Positions 1-7,294 of a stretch of 64,000 nt of DNA are shown here, piece after piece. Location: positions 4,286,965-4,350,964 of the forward strand of contig NZ_CP104011.1 in the NCBI RefSeq assembly GCF_025133575.1, given 5' to 3'. The notes below the pieces were generated by a model. The model made no database searches. It saw only the letters and a list, made by a program, of their open reading frames with translations, and had not been told where the DNA came from. Made by a program: the position numbers and the translations under genes. The DNA is from Pseudomonas sp. GCEP-101 (GTDB lineage: Bacteria > Pseudomonadota > Gammaproteobacteria > Pseudomonadales > Pseudomonadaceae). Within the stretch, counting starts at the first letter, position 1. Each line of letters starts with the position of its first letter.

Positions 1-1111
1 GCAGCGGGCCGTCGCCACCCAGGGCGCAGTAGTCGGCGATTTCGGCGGCGGTCCACTGGCGCTCCGGGTCGGCGGCGCTGAAGGCATCCACCGCGGACTG
101 GATGGCGTCGCTCTGTACGTGGCGCAACACCTGGTCCGGCGCGTACTGGCCGAAGTCGATGCCGGTCCAGCCGGACACCAGCGCCAGGGCGCCCTCGCGG
201 TCGCTGTACTGGCGGTAGTCCTCCAGCTTGGCCAGGGCCTCGGCGTCGGTCGGCGCGACGATCACCGTGAGCTGGTTCAGCACCAGCACGTCGCTGGCCT
301 GGCGGCCGGCTTCCACGGCGAGGCGGCGCAGGTCGGCGACCTGGTCGCGGAGGATGCGTCTGGTCGGCGCAGCCACGAACACGCATTCGGCATTGCCGGC
401 GGCGAATGCCTTGCCGCGGCTCGACGCGCCGGCCTGGTAGAGCACCGGGGTGCGCTGCGGCGAGGGCTGGCTGAGGTGGAAGCCGGGCACTTCGAAGTGC
501 TCGCCCTTGTGCTGGATGGGGTGCACCTTGCGCGGGTCGGCGTAGACGCCGCTGGCGCGGTCGGCGACCACCGCGTCGTCATCCCAGCTGGCTTCCCAGA
601 GCTTGTAGCAGACCTCCAGGTATTCCTCGGCCAGGGCATAGCGCTGCTGGTGGTTGAGCTGCTGCTTCAGGCCCAGGTTGCGCGCGCCGCTGTTCAGGTA
701 GGAGGTGACGATGTTCCAGCCGGCGCGGCCACGGGTCAGGTGGTCCAGCGTGGAGATGCGCCGGGCGAAGGGGAACGGGTGCTCGAAGGACACCGAGGCG
801 GTGATGCCGAAACCCAGGTGTTCCGTGGCCGCGGCCATGGCAGGGACGATCTGCAACGGGTCGTTGGCCGGCACCTGCGCGCCGGCGCGCAGCGCGGCGT
901 CGGCGTTGCCGTGGTAGACGTCATAGACGCCCAGCACGTCGGCCAGGAACAACCCGTCGATCTTGCCGCGTTCGAGGGTCTTCGCCAGCTCGATCCAGTA
1001 GTGGATGTCGGTGTAGCGCGCGGCCTGCTGGTCGCGCGGGTGGCGCCAGAGGCCGGGCGACAGGTGGCCGACGCAGTTCATGGCGAAGGCGTTGAGGCGG
1101 ATCTCTTTCAT
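1..1111 (-). CDS. NtaA/DmoA-type FMN-dependent monooxygenase (3' end beyond window)
   Basis: This is a bacterial luciferase-like flavin monooxygenase of the NtaA/SnaA/DszA/DmoA group, which uses FMNH2 and O2 to oxidise organosulfur or aminopolycarboxylate compounds. The reading frame begins at an ATG at 1111 (MKEIRLNAF) and stays open to the window edge, about 370 codons; family members are about 440-460 residues, so the C-terminus is missing only because of the edge. The family signature GRAGWNIVTS is visible, as is an N-terminal block with the LERGKIDGLFLAD pattern. It lies downstream of, and on the same strand as, an SfnB-like gene, which favours sulfone, sulfonate or sulfide use. The substrate cannot be told from sequence. 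Confidence 0.88.
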   Translation of the reverse strand, partial: MKEIRLNAFAMNCVGHLSPGLWRHPRDQQAARYTDIHYWIELAKTLERGKIDGLFLADVLGVYDVYHGNADAALRAGAQVPANDPLQIVPAMAAATEHLGFGITASVSFEHPFPFARRISTLDHLTRGRAGWNIVTSYLNSGARNLGLKQQLNHQQRYALAEEYLEVCYKLWEASWDDDAVVADRASGVYADPRKVHPIQHKGEHFEVPGFHLSQPSPQRTPVLYQAGASSRGKAFAAGNAECVFVAAPTRRILRDQVADLRRLAVEAGRQASDVLVLNQLTVIVAPTDAEALAKLEDYRQYSDREGALALVSGWTGIDFGQYAPDQVLRHVQSDAIQSAVDAFSAADPERQWTAAEIADYCALGGDGPL

Positions 1112-1121
1112 AGCGGGTACC

Positions 1122-1263
1122 AAAACGGTGAATAGGCCGTCGCGAGCGATCCGAGAGCAAGGCGGACGGAGCGCAGCGACGAGACATATCGAGTTTGATA
1201 GGCGAGGAGCGAGCACCGCCCAACGCAGCTATCGGTTCGCGCAGCAGGCGTATTCACCGTTTT
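1122..1263. repeat. 142-bp element with perfect 13-bp terminal inverted repeats
   Basis: AAAACGGTGAATA at 1122-1134 is exactly mirrored by TATTCACCGTTTT at 1251-1263. The element fills almost the whole gap between the two sulfur genes, and its right end touches the stop codon of the SfnB-like gene. Inside is GC-rich sequence with only imperfect pairing. No transposase is encoded. It looks like a small non-autonomous or REPIN-like dispersed element; a transcription terminator function is possible but there is no T-run. Confidence 0.6.
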
Positions 1264-2486
1264 CAGTTCCAGTCGTGGCGCGGCGGACGCTTATCGTTCA
1301 GCAACCAGTTGCCGACCAGGTGGTACTTCCAGCGCACCGGGTCGTGCAGGGTGTGCACGCGGGCGTTGCGCCAGTGGCGGTCGAAGGCATGGCGGGCGAG
1401 GGTGGAGCGGGTGCCGCCCAGCTCGAACAGCTTGTTCGTGGCGTCGATGGCGACCTCGGTGGTCAGCACCTTGGCCTTGGCCACGGCGACCGAGGCGCGG
1501 GCGACGCTGTCTTCGTCCGGTGCCGGGCGGGCGGCATCCATCACCTTGCCGGCGCGCTCCAGCAGGGCGTCGGCGGCCTCGATGCGGATGCCCAGTTCAC
1601 CGACCTGGATGATGGTGAGCGGGTCTTCGCTGGCTTTCTCCACGCCGGCGTCGATCCACGGGCGCGCCTGTTCGCGGACGAAGGCGATGGTGTCGCGCAG
1701 CGCCGCGCGGGCGATGCCGGCGTCGATGGCGGCGGTGGTGATCTGCGCGAACGGGCCGGCCAGGGTCGGCACGTCGTAGGAACGGTGCGTGGGGAAGACG
1801 TTGAACGCCGGCACGCGCAGGCCTTCCACCAGGACGGTGCCGCTGGAGGTGGTGCGCTGGCCGATACTGGCCCAGTCGTCGACGATGACGAGGCCCGGCG
1901 TGCCGCGCGGGACGAAGGCGAGCTGGGCGTTGTTCTGCTCGTCGAGGCCCAGCACGCCGATCCAGTGGGCGTACAGCGAGCCGGTGCAGTACCCCTTGCG
2001 GCCGTCGATGACCACGCTGTCGCCGTCGTGGCGCAGGCGGGTCTGGATGTCCTGGACGTTCTTGCCGCCGGTCTCCGACAGCGCGTTGGCGAAGCGGTTG
2101 CCCTTGAGCGCGAGGTCGAAGAAGAAGCGCTTCTGCTCGTCGGTGCCTTGCAGGCGGATGTCTTCCAGCAGGCAGTAGTGGTTCTGCGGAATCTGCCCCA
2201 GCGACGGGTCGGCAGCGGAAATGATCGCGATGACCTCGGCGAGGGTAGCGTAGGACACTTCGGCGCCGCCGAACTCGCGGGGCACGGTGATGCCCCACAG
2301 GCCGCTGTTGGAGTAGACCTCGACGACCTCCGGCGGGACCTCGCGGTTGCGGTCGCGCTCGGCGGCGCCTTCGAGCAGGAAGGCGGCGACCTTGTGAGCG
2401 ACCGAGAGGGCTTCGGCGTCGGAGCCGATGCGCTGCGCGTTGGGTTCGCGGATGTCGTAATGGGCGGATTCGGGGAGTTGGGGCAT
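1263..2486 (-). CDS. sfnB: SfnB-family acyl-CoA dehydrogenase-like oxidoreductase
   Basis: A flavin oxidoreductase with the acyl-CoA dehydrogenase fold (N-terminal helical, middle beta and C-terminal helical domains), of the SfnB branch tied to dimethyl sulfone and other organosulfur use under sulfate limitation. The ATG at 2486 (MPQLPESAHYD) gives 407 residues, the family length; a longer frame to 2555 adds 23 unlike residues and was not used. The KGYCTGS and ELGGTRS motifs match the SfnB/DszC-like group. It is followed on the same strand by a flavin monooxygenase, so the two probably form one sulfur-scavenging unit, separated by a 142-bp inverted-repeat element. No strong ribosome binding site is visible. 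Confidence 0.8.
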   Translation of the reverse strand: MPQLPESAHYDIREPNAQRIGSDAEALSVAHKVAAFLLEGAAERDRNREVPPEVVEVYSNSGLWGITVPREFGGAEVSYATLAEVIAIISAADPSLGQIPQNHYCLLEDIRLQGTDEQKRFFFDLALKGNRFANALSETGGKNVQDIQTRLRHDGDSVVIDGRKGYCTGSLYAHWIGVLGLDEQNNAQLAFVPRGTPGLVIVDDWASIGQRTTSSGTVLVEGLRVPAFNVFPTHRSYDVPTLAGPFAQITTAAIDAGIARAALRDTIAFVREQARPWIDAGVEKASEDPLTIIQVGELGIRIEAADALLERAGKVMDAARPAPDEDSVARASVAVAKAKVLTTEVAIDATNKLFELGGTRSTLARHAFDRHWRNARVHTLHDPVRWKYHLVGNWLLNDKRPPRHDWN

Positions 2487-3357
2487 GGCAGTACAGCGAC
2501 CTCGGCAGATGAATCGACCCGGCGTTCGGGTCTGTCTGATCAGGTCATTGCACAAGCTGTGCCGGAAATTAATTTCCTTTTAAATCAACTACTTGTGTTT
2601 TTAGTCCAACAGTTGAGGCGCTGGGCGGACAGCAAAGTGTTGGGTGGGTGTTGCTGGGGCAACAGTGCTTTAGCAGCGATTGGCCGTGCAGGAGCGCCTC
2701 CACAGGGAAGCCCCGGGAAGCCCCAACGTAGGATGGCGTGGAGCGCAGCGATACCCATCAATTGCACTGCAGGGCGCGCCAGCGTTTCCGCCGTCGAGGC
2801 AGGCAAATAACCCGTTTCTGCTCCTACAGGGAGGCGCCGAGCTGGGCGGGTTCGCGAGCAAGCTCGCTCCTACGAAGAGCCCAACCGATCCGGCTTTGGC
2901 TTGGCTTTGGCTCTTAGAGACTTCCAGAGAAATGTCCGCACGCGCCGAATGCCCCGTTCAGGAGGCCGAGTGGAAGCGGAGTTTCAGGGGTTGAGCGACA
3001 GGGATGTCGCGAGAGCGGCGATGGGCCAGGGATGGCCCTTCGACGCGTACCCCTGAAACTTCGCTGGAACGAGGGTATTTTTCGCCTAAGCGAAAAACCG
3101 GATGTCCGGGGCAAGACCTTTTGGTTCCTTTTGGGGCGTTTGCCAAAAGGGACTCGCCCGAGGGGGCGAAACACAGAGCCCTCGCGCACGCCGAAGCGGC
3201 GCAGAAACACCCGATCCCAAGCGCGTAGGGCGGATAACCAGACCTTGTCCGCGAAGTCCCTTGCAGATACATCGATATGCCCGGCGAACTTCGGTGCGAT
3301 GGATTCAATTGCAGGTCGCGGGCATGGCCCGCTCCTACAGGGTGGCGCTGTCGACGA
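2487..3357. other. 870-bp gap with no convincing gene; hairpin and REP elements
   Basis: Frames here are short, overlap one another on both strands and have no recognisable domain. The region holds a REP palindrome at 2851-2873, a composite hairpin element at 2980-3190 and a second REP palindrome at 3317-3340. The promoter of the SfnB-like gene must lie in the AT-richer stretch near 2560-2610, but no clear -35/-10 pair was identified. Confidence 0.6.
2980..3190. repeat. Composite hairpin-array element
   Basis: Perfect 12-bp inverted repeats (AGTTTCAGGGGT at 2980-2991, ACCCCTGAAACT at 3049-3060) enclose two smaller palindromes that share the same loop: GCGAC-AGGGAT-GTCGC and GGGCC-AGGGAT-GGCCC. 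Then come TTTTTCGC-CTAA-GCGAAAAA (3078-3097), CCGG-ATGT-CCGG (3098-3109) and CCTTTTGG-N8-CCAAAAGG (3127-3150). The last part resembles a sequence widely scattered between genes in pseudomonads. No coding function is apparent. Confidence 0.6.
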
Positions 3358-3825
3358 TCAGGCGATGTCCTGGCACACGTCGATCCAGTCCGCCGCCACC
3401 AGCTGCGCCAAACGCTGCGGTTCGATTCTCACCGCGCTGTGCACGGCACCCGCCGCCGGCAGCACTTCGTCGAACGCCTGCAGCGATACATCGCAATACA
3501 CCGGCAGCGGTGTGGCCAGGCCGAACGGGCAGACGCCGCCCACCGGGTGGCCGGTCAGCTCCACCACTTCCTCGGCGCCGAGCATCTTGGCCTTGCCGCC
3601 GAAGGCGTCCTTGAGCTTGCGGTTGTCCAGCCGCGCATCACCGCGTGCCACCACCAGCACGGTGCGCTCGCCGACGCGCAGGGATAGCGTCTTGGCGATG
3701 CGGCCCGGCTCCACGCCGTGGGCTTCGGCGGCCAGGGCGACGGTGGCGGTGCTGGTTTCCAGCTCGATGATGGCAATGTCGGGGGCCTTTTCGGCAAAGA
3801 AGGCGCGAACCGATTCCAGGCTCAT
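3358..3825 (-). CDS. YbaK/EbsC family aminoacyl-tRNA deacylase-like protein
   Basis: A 155-residue single-domain protein of the YbaK/EbsC family, relatives of the editing domain of prolyl-tRNA synthetase that hydrolyse mischarged tRNAs such as Cys-tRNA(Pro). The family features are seen: the VALAAEAHG region, the AKTLSLRVG strand, the conserved lysine in the DNRKLKDAFG segment, and GHPVGGVCPFG near residue 100. The ATG at 3825 is chosen over a TTG at 3831 because GGAG lies 8 nt before it. It stands alone between a repeat-rich gap and an unrelated hypothetical gene, so the exact tRNA substrate is not indicated. Confidence 0.85.
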   Translation of the reverse strand: MSLESVRAFFAEKAPDIAIIELETSTATVALAAEAHGVEPGRIAKTLSLRVGERTVLVVARGDARLDNRKLKDAFGGKAKMLGAEEVVELTGHPVGGVCPFGLATPLPVYCDVSLQAFDEVLPAAGAVHSAVRIEPQRLAQLVAADWIDVCQDIA

Positions 3826-3897
3826 GGGCAATGCTCCGTGTGGTGCGAAAACCTCTGAATCTAGGGAGCGCGGCCCCGTCTGTCCAGACCGGAAGGG

Positions 3898-4548
3898 TCA
3901 GCGCCCATGGATCAGCAGGGCTTCGATGCCAGGCACCTTCAGTCCCTGCTCGGCATTCACCAGCTCCAGGCGCGCGGCGAAGATTCGCAGCTCCCGCTCG
4001 GCGGCCTGCACGGCGCGCGTCAATGCGCTGTGCGGCACGCTGACCGAGCGCTGCGGCGCCGGTGGGGAGAACGCCTCGCTCGCGCTGCGGAAATCAAAGG
4101 TGACGGTCTGGTGCTGCTGGCTGATCTCCGGCGACGGGTGCCCGCTATAGAGGTAGGCGCCCGTGCCGGCGGCGATGCGCTTCCAGCTGCGCAAGTCGCC
4201 CAGGTCGCTGCAGCATTGCGGCAACAGCGCATCCACATTGCCCGCACGCAGCACGTAGCCGCCGGGCAGCGGGCGGACCTGGCGCCAGTCCGCCGATCCG
4301 CTGAGCTGGTCATGGCAATGCAGGCGGATCAGTCGCGCGATGTCTGCATCGCTCAGTTCGGCAATGCGGTGAAAGGCGCTGCCCGGCAGGTACGGCCTGA
4401 GCGCCGGGCCGAAGCCGTGGGCCTGCAGGCTGCGCTCATGATAGGCCCGCCAGCGTTCCCGGTGTTCCCAGTACGGCCCCTCGGCTGGCGGCGGAACGCT
4501 GTCCACGAGGTAGAACAATTCGATGACGGGGATGAGCTGAACCTGCAT
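3898..4548 (-). CDS. Hypothetical protein, 216 aa
   Basis: I do not recognise this protein. The ATG at 4548 (MQVQLIPVIELFYLVD) gives 216 residues; the open frame extends to 4659, but the added residues are arginine-rich and look non-coding. There is no signal peptide or membrane segment. It has a tryptophan- and tyrosine-rich N-terminal third (a PYWEHRERWRAYHE stretch), a CCSDLGDLRSWKRI segment in the middle and a charged helical C-terminus. It is on the same strand as the YbaK-like gene, 72 nt upstream of it, but nothing links the two functionally. No good ribosome binding site precedes the chosen start. Confidence 0.6.
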   Translation of the reverse strand: MQVQLIPVIELFYLVDSVPPPAEGPYWEHRERWRAYHERSLQAHGFGPALRPYLPGSAFHRIAELSDADIARLIRLHCHDQLSGSADWRQVRPLPGGYVLRAGNVDALLPQCCSDLGDLRSWKRIAAGTGAYLYSGHPSPEISQQHQTVTFDFRSASEAFSPPAPQRSVSVPHSALTRAVQAAERELRIFAARLELVNAEQGLKVPGIEALLIHGR

Positions 4549-4794
4549 GGGGGCGCCGGGATTTTGCCGAGCGGCACGTTCTAATGGCGCGGGCCCTGGG
4601 CGTCCATAGCGAATTTTCCTATATCGCCGCCAGGAAGCTGTGGCGCGACCTATGCTCAAAGCCCCGTTGCCCTGCTGAAATTTTTTTGCGTGGCCTGTCG
4701 ATCTGCCGTCACGCCCATCGACTACTTGTCAGGAACCGGTAGCCACCGGCCGCCCCGCTAGCCATTACAAGAGACTCACAAGAGGAGAAAGACC

Positions 4795-5220
4795 ATGCGT
4801 TTCATGGTGATCGTCAAAGCCACCGCCGACTCCGAAGCCGGTGTGATGCCCAAGGAAGAGCTGCTCGCCGCCATGGGAGCCTACAACGAGGAACTGGTGA
4901 AGGCCGGCGTGATGCTGGCCGGGGAGGGCCTGCACCCCAGCGTGAAGGGTGCACGGGTGCGCTTCGATGGCGCGTCGCGGCAGGTGATCGACGGCCCGTT
5001 CGCCGAAACCAAGGAGCTGATCGCCGGTTTCTGGATCATGCAGACCGCGTCGTTGCAGGAGTGCATCGACTGGGTCAAGCGCTCGCCCAACCCCTTCGAC
5101 GGCGAGTCCGAGATCGAGATCCGGCAGATCTTCGAAGCCGAGGACTTCGGCGCCGAATTCACCCCTGAACTGCGCGAGCAGGAAGAGCGCCTGCGCGCTG
5201 AAATCGCCAGCAAATCCTGA
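4795..5220 (+). CDS. YCII-related (DGPF) domain protein
   Basis: A 141-residue protein of the YCII-related family, ferredoxin-like alpha/beta proteins often encoded beside extracytoplasmic sigma factors or PhnB-like proteins. MRFMVIVKA opens the fold and DGPFAETKELIAGFWIM carries the DGPF signature (DGPF at about residues 64-67). The start is fixed by AGAGGAGAAAG just before the ATG. Another small enzyme-like gene follows 17 nt downstream in a typical two-gene unit. No sigma factor gene is adjacent here. The biochemical role of this family is not settled. Confidence 0.88.
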   Translation: MRFMVIVKATADSEAGVMPKEELLAAMGAYNEELVKAGVMLAGEGLHPSVKGARVRFDGASRQVIDGPFAETKELIAGFWIMQTASLQECIDWVKRSPNPFDGESEIEIRQIFEAEDFGAEFTPELREQEERLRAEIASKS

Positions 5221-5237
5221 GCCTGGAGGATACCGCC

Positions 5238-5654
5238 ATGTTGATGAATGCCTATCTGGTTTTCGACGGCAACTGTGAAGAAGCCTTCCGTTACTACGCA
5301 GAGGTGCTGCGCGCCGAGCTGCCGGCGCTGATGCGCTTCGCCGACGCGCCGGGCTGCGAGGACATGCCCGAGGCGCTGAAGAACCGCGTGATTCATGTCC
5401 GCCTGGAGGTGGACGGCCACGTGCTGATGGGCTCGGACGCCTCGCCGCAATGCGGCCAGTACGAGGGTTTGAAGGGCGTGTCGATCACCCTCAATGTCGA
5501 CACCAAGGCCGAGGCGCGGCGCCTGTTCGAAGCCCTCGGCAAGGGCGGCAAGGTCACCATGCCGCTGGATCAGACCTTCTGGGCCGAGCTGTTCGGCGCG
5601 GTGGAAGACCGCTTCGGCGTGCCGTGGATGATCAATTGCGAGAAGGAGGCCTGA
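5238..5654 (+). CDS. VOC family protein, PhnB-like
   Basis: A 138-residue protein of the PhnB-like branch of the vicinal oxygen chelate (glyoxalase/bleomycin resistance) superfamily. The N-terminal NAYLVFDGNCEEAFRYYAEVL is the family opening, and DRFGVPWMINCE near the C-terminus is the usual closing strand. GCCTGGAGGATACCGCC provides a ribosome binding site. It follows the YCII-domain gene closely and is probably co-transcribed. Many PhnB-like proteins lack a known substrate, and this one gives no further clue. Immediately downstream begins a long tract of REP palindromes. Confidence 0.87.
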   Translation: MLMNAYLVFDGNCEEAFRYYAEVLRAELPALMRFADAPGCEDMPEALKNRVIHVRLEVDGHVLMGSDASPQCGQYEGLKGVSITLNVDTKAEARRLFEALGKGGKVTMPLDQTFWAELFGAVEDRFGVPWMINCEKEA

Positions 5655-5659
5655 CGCAG

Positions 5660-6141
5660 CATCTCCCTGTAGGGGCGCCCCATGGGCGCGCTCGCGGGCA
5701 TGGCCCGCTCCTACACAGGATGGGGGCGGGCTCGATTTTCTGTAGGAGCTGGCCATGCCTGCGACGGATCGGGCACCGGAGTTCCACGGACGAAGTCCGC
5801 CAACGGGACTCTTGCAGAGCGGACGATGTCCGCGTTCGCGGGCATGGCCCGCTCCTACAGGCTGGTGGCGGGCTCGCATTTCTGTAGGAGCTGGCCATGC
5901 ATGCGACGGATCGAGCACCGGAATTTCGCGGACGGAGTCCGCCGACGTGGCTCTTGCAGAGCGGACGATGTCCGCGTTCGCGGGCATGGCCCGCTCCTAC
6001 AGGGTGGTGGCGGGCTCGCTTCTGTAGGAGCTGGCCATGCCTGCGACGGATCGAGCACCGGAATTTCGCGGACGGAGTCCGCCGACGTGGCTCTTGCAGA
6101 GCGGACGATGTCCGCGTTCGCGGGCATGGCCCGCTCCTACA
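5660..6141. repeat. Tandem array of about 140-bp REP-containing units
   Basis: Three direct repeats start with TGTAGGAGCTGGCCATGC at 5741, 5883 and 6023; the first two are 142 and 140 bp, and the third is cut short at about 6141 where it meets the end of the AraC-type gene. A partial copy precedes them at 5660-5740. Each unit holds several palindromes: a GTAGGAGC head, CGGACGGAGTCCG or a variant of it, GCGGACGATGTCCGC, and GCGGGCATGGCCCGCTCCTAC. Units two and three are nearly identical. The long open frames through the array on both strands follow from its GC content, not from genes. Confidence 0.85.
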
Positions 6142-7183
6142 GGGTGTCTTTACCGGCGGCGGCGCGAAACCGCTCCGGCGTTGTCCCGGTGAACCGCTGG
6201 AACGCGCGGTGGAAGCTGGTGACATGCTCATAGTCGAGCAGGAAGGCGATCTCCTGCAAGGCCATCCGGCTGGCCAGCAGGTAGCGCTGGGCCAGCGCCA
6301 TCCGCACTTCCAGCACGATGCCCTTGAAGGTCAGCCCGTGGTCGCGCAGCCGGCGCTGCAGCGTGTGCGGCGGCAGGCGCAGCCACGCGGCGGTCTGCTC
6401 CAGGTCCGGCAGGGGAATGCGTGCGTTCTGCAGCAGGTAGTAGCGCACATCGTCGGGCAGCGACGGGCCGCGCTCGAAGCTGGCCAGCGTGGCCGCGCCT
6501 TGCGCCTGGCAGAGCCGGCTGACCGACGGGTTGGCGGTGGAAAAGGGCTGGTCGTGAAACGCCTTCGGAATCCACAGCTCGGGCTGCTCGGCATTGAACT
6601 GGCACGGGCCGGGAAAGAGTTCGCCATACACCGCGGCATGGGCCGGCGGTGGGTAGGGCAGGTGCAGCTGCATGTCGCTGCAGCGTTCCAGGTCCGGCAG
6701 GCGTTGGCACAGCCAGCGCCAGGTGCTGCTCAGCCACTCCTCGCAGAGGGCGATGCGCTCCACTTCGTTGAACGGCGGGAGCTTGAGTGTCAGGCGGATA
6801 TGCTCGCCGAGCTCCTCGCGGCGGGTGTGGATCGGGTGGGGCATCAGGCTCGACGGCTGGCCGAGGGAGATGTCCCAGGAGCGCCGCAGGTTGGCCGCGC
6901 TGATCAGCGCGTAGCCGATCACCCCCAGGTCGTAGAGGTTGTAGCGCTGGCCCAGGCGCAGGAAGAAGTCGGTCTCGCCGAGCAGCCCGGCGGCCTGCTG
7001 CAGCAGGCGGTAATAGCGGGCGAAGTTCATCTTCGGCGCGGCCGCCTCGCCGTCCGAGGGCAGGCCGAGACCGCCCAGCAGCGGTAACAGCGGCGGTAGG
7101 GTGGGGCGGGCGCGCCACTCGTCGAGGAAATGGCGGAACAGTTGGCGCGCGGCGTAATCGATGTCGAAGGAGGCGGTGGGCAT
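6137..7183 (-). CDS. AraC family transcriptional regulator (arabinose-binding-like N-terminal domain)
   Basis: A 348-residue DNA-binding regulator. Residues 1 to about 200 form the arabinose-binding-type sensing domain common in OruR/ArgR-like pseudomonad AraC proteins. The last 100 residues are the double helix-turn-helix, with the first helix pair around LEQTAAWLRLPPHTLQRRL and the second at LQEIAFLLDYEHVTSFHRAF followed by FTGTTPERFR. The ATG at 7183 is preferred to a TTG at 7195. It is divergent from the amidohydrolase-CobW pair with about 110 bp between, so it probably controls that unit. Its stop codon overlaps the end of the tandem REP array. Confidence 0.9.
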   Translation of the reverse strand: MPTASFDIDYAARQLFRHFLDEWRARPTLPPLLPLLGGLGLPSDGEAAAPKMNFARYYRLLQQAAGLLGETDFFLRLGQRYNLYDLGVIGYALISAANLRRSWDISLGQPSSLMPHPIHTRREELGEHIRLTLKLPPFNEVERIALCEEWLSSTWRWLCQRLPDLERCSDMQLHLPYPPPAHAAVYGELFPGPCQFNAEQPELWIPKAFHDQPFSTANPSVSRLCQAQGAATLASFERGPSLPDDVRYYLLQNARIPLPDLEQTAAWLRLPPHTLQRRLRDHGLTFKGIVLEVRMALAQRYLLASRMALQEIAFLLDYEHVTSFHRAFQRFTGTTPERFRAAAGKDTL

Positions 7184-7294
7184 GGGCGGGCTCAAGCTGT
7201 CGTCTTGTGCTAGTGAGTTGTCATCTTATGCTAGTCGGGGAGGGAAGGCCGAGCCCTATACTGGCTCCACGAACAAGAACAACAAGGGCCTGCC

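Noticed and set aside
1080..2810. A 576-codon plus-strand frame opposite the SfnB-like gene
   Set aside because: The minus-strand frame gives a complete SfnB-family protein; the plus-strand product has no recognisable domain.
5660..6141. Possible CRISPR array
   Set aside because: Repeats are 140 bp and contiguous, with no unique spacers of regular size and no cas genes; they are tandem REP-containing units.
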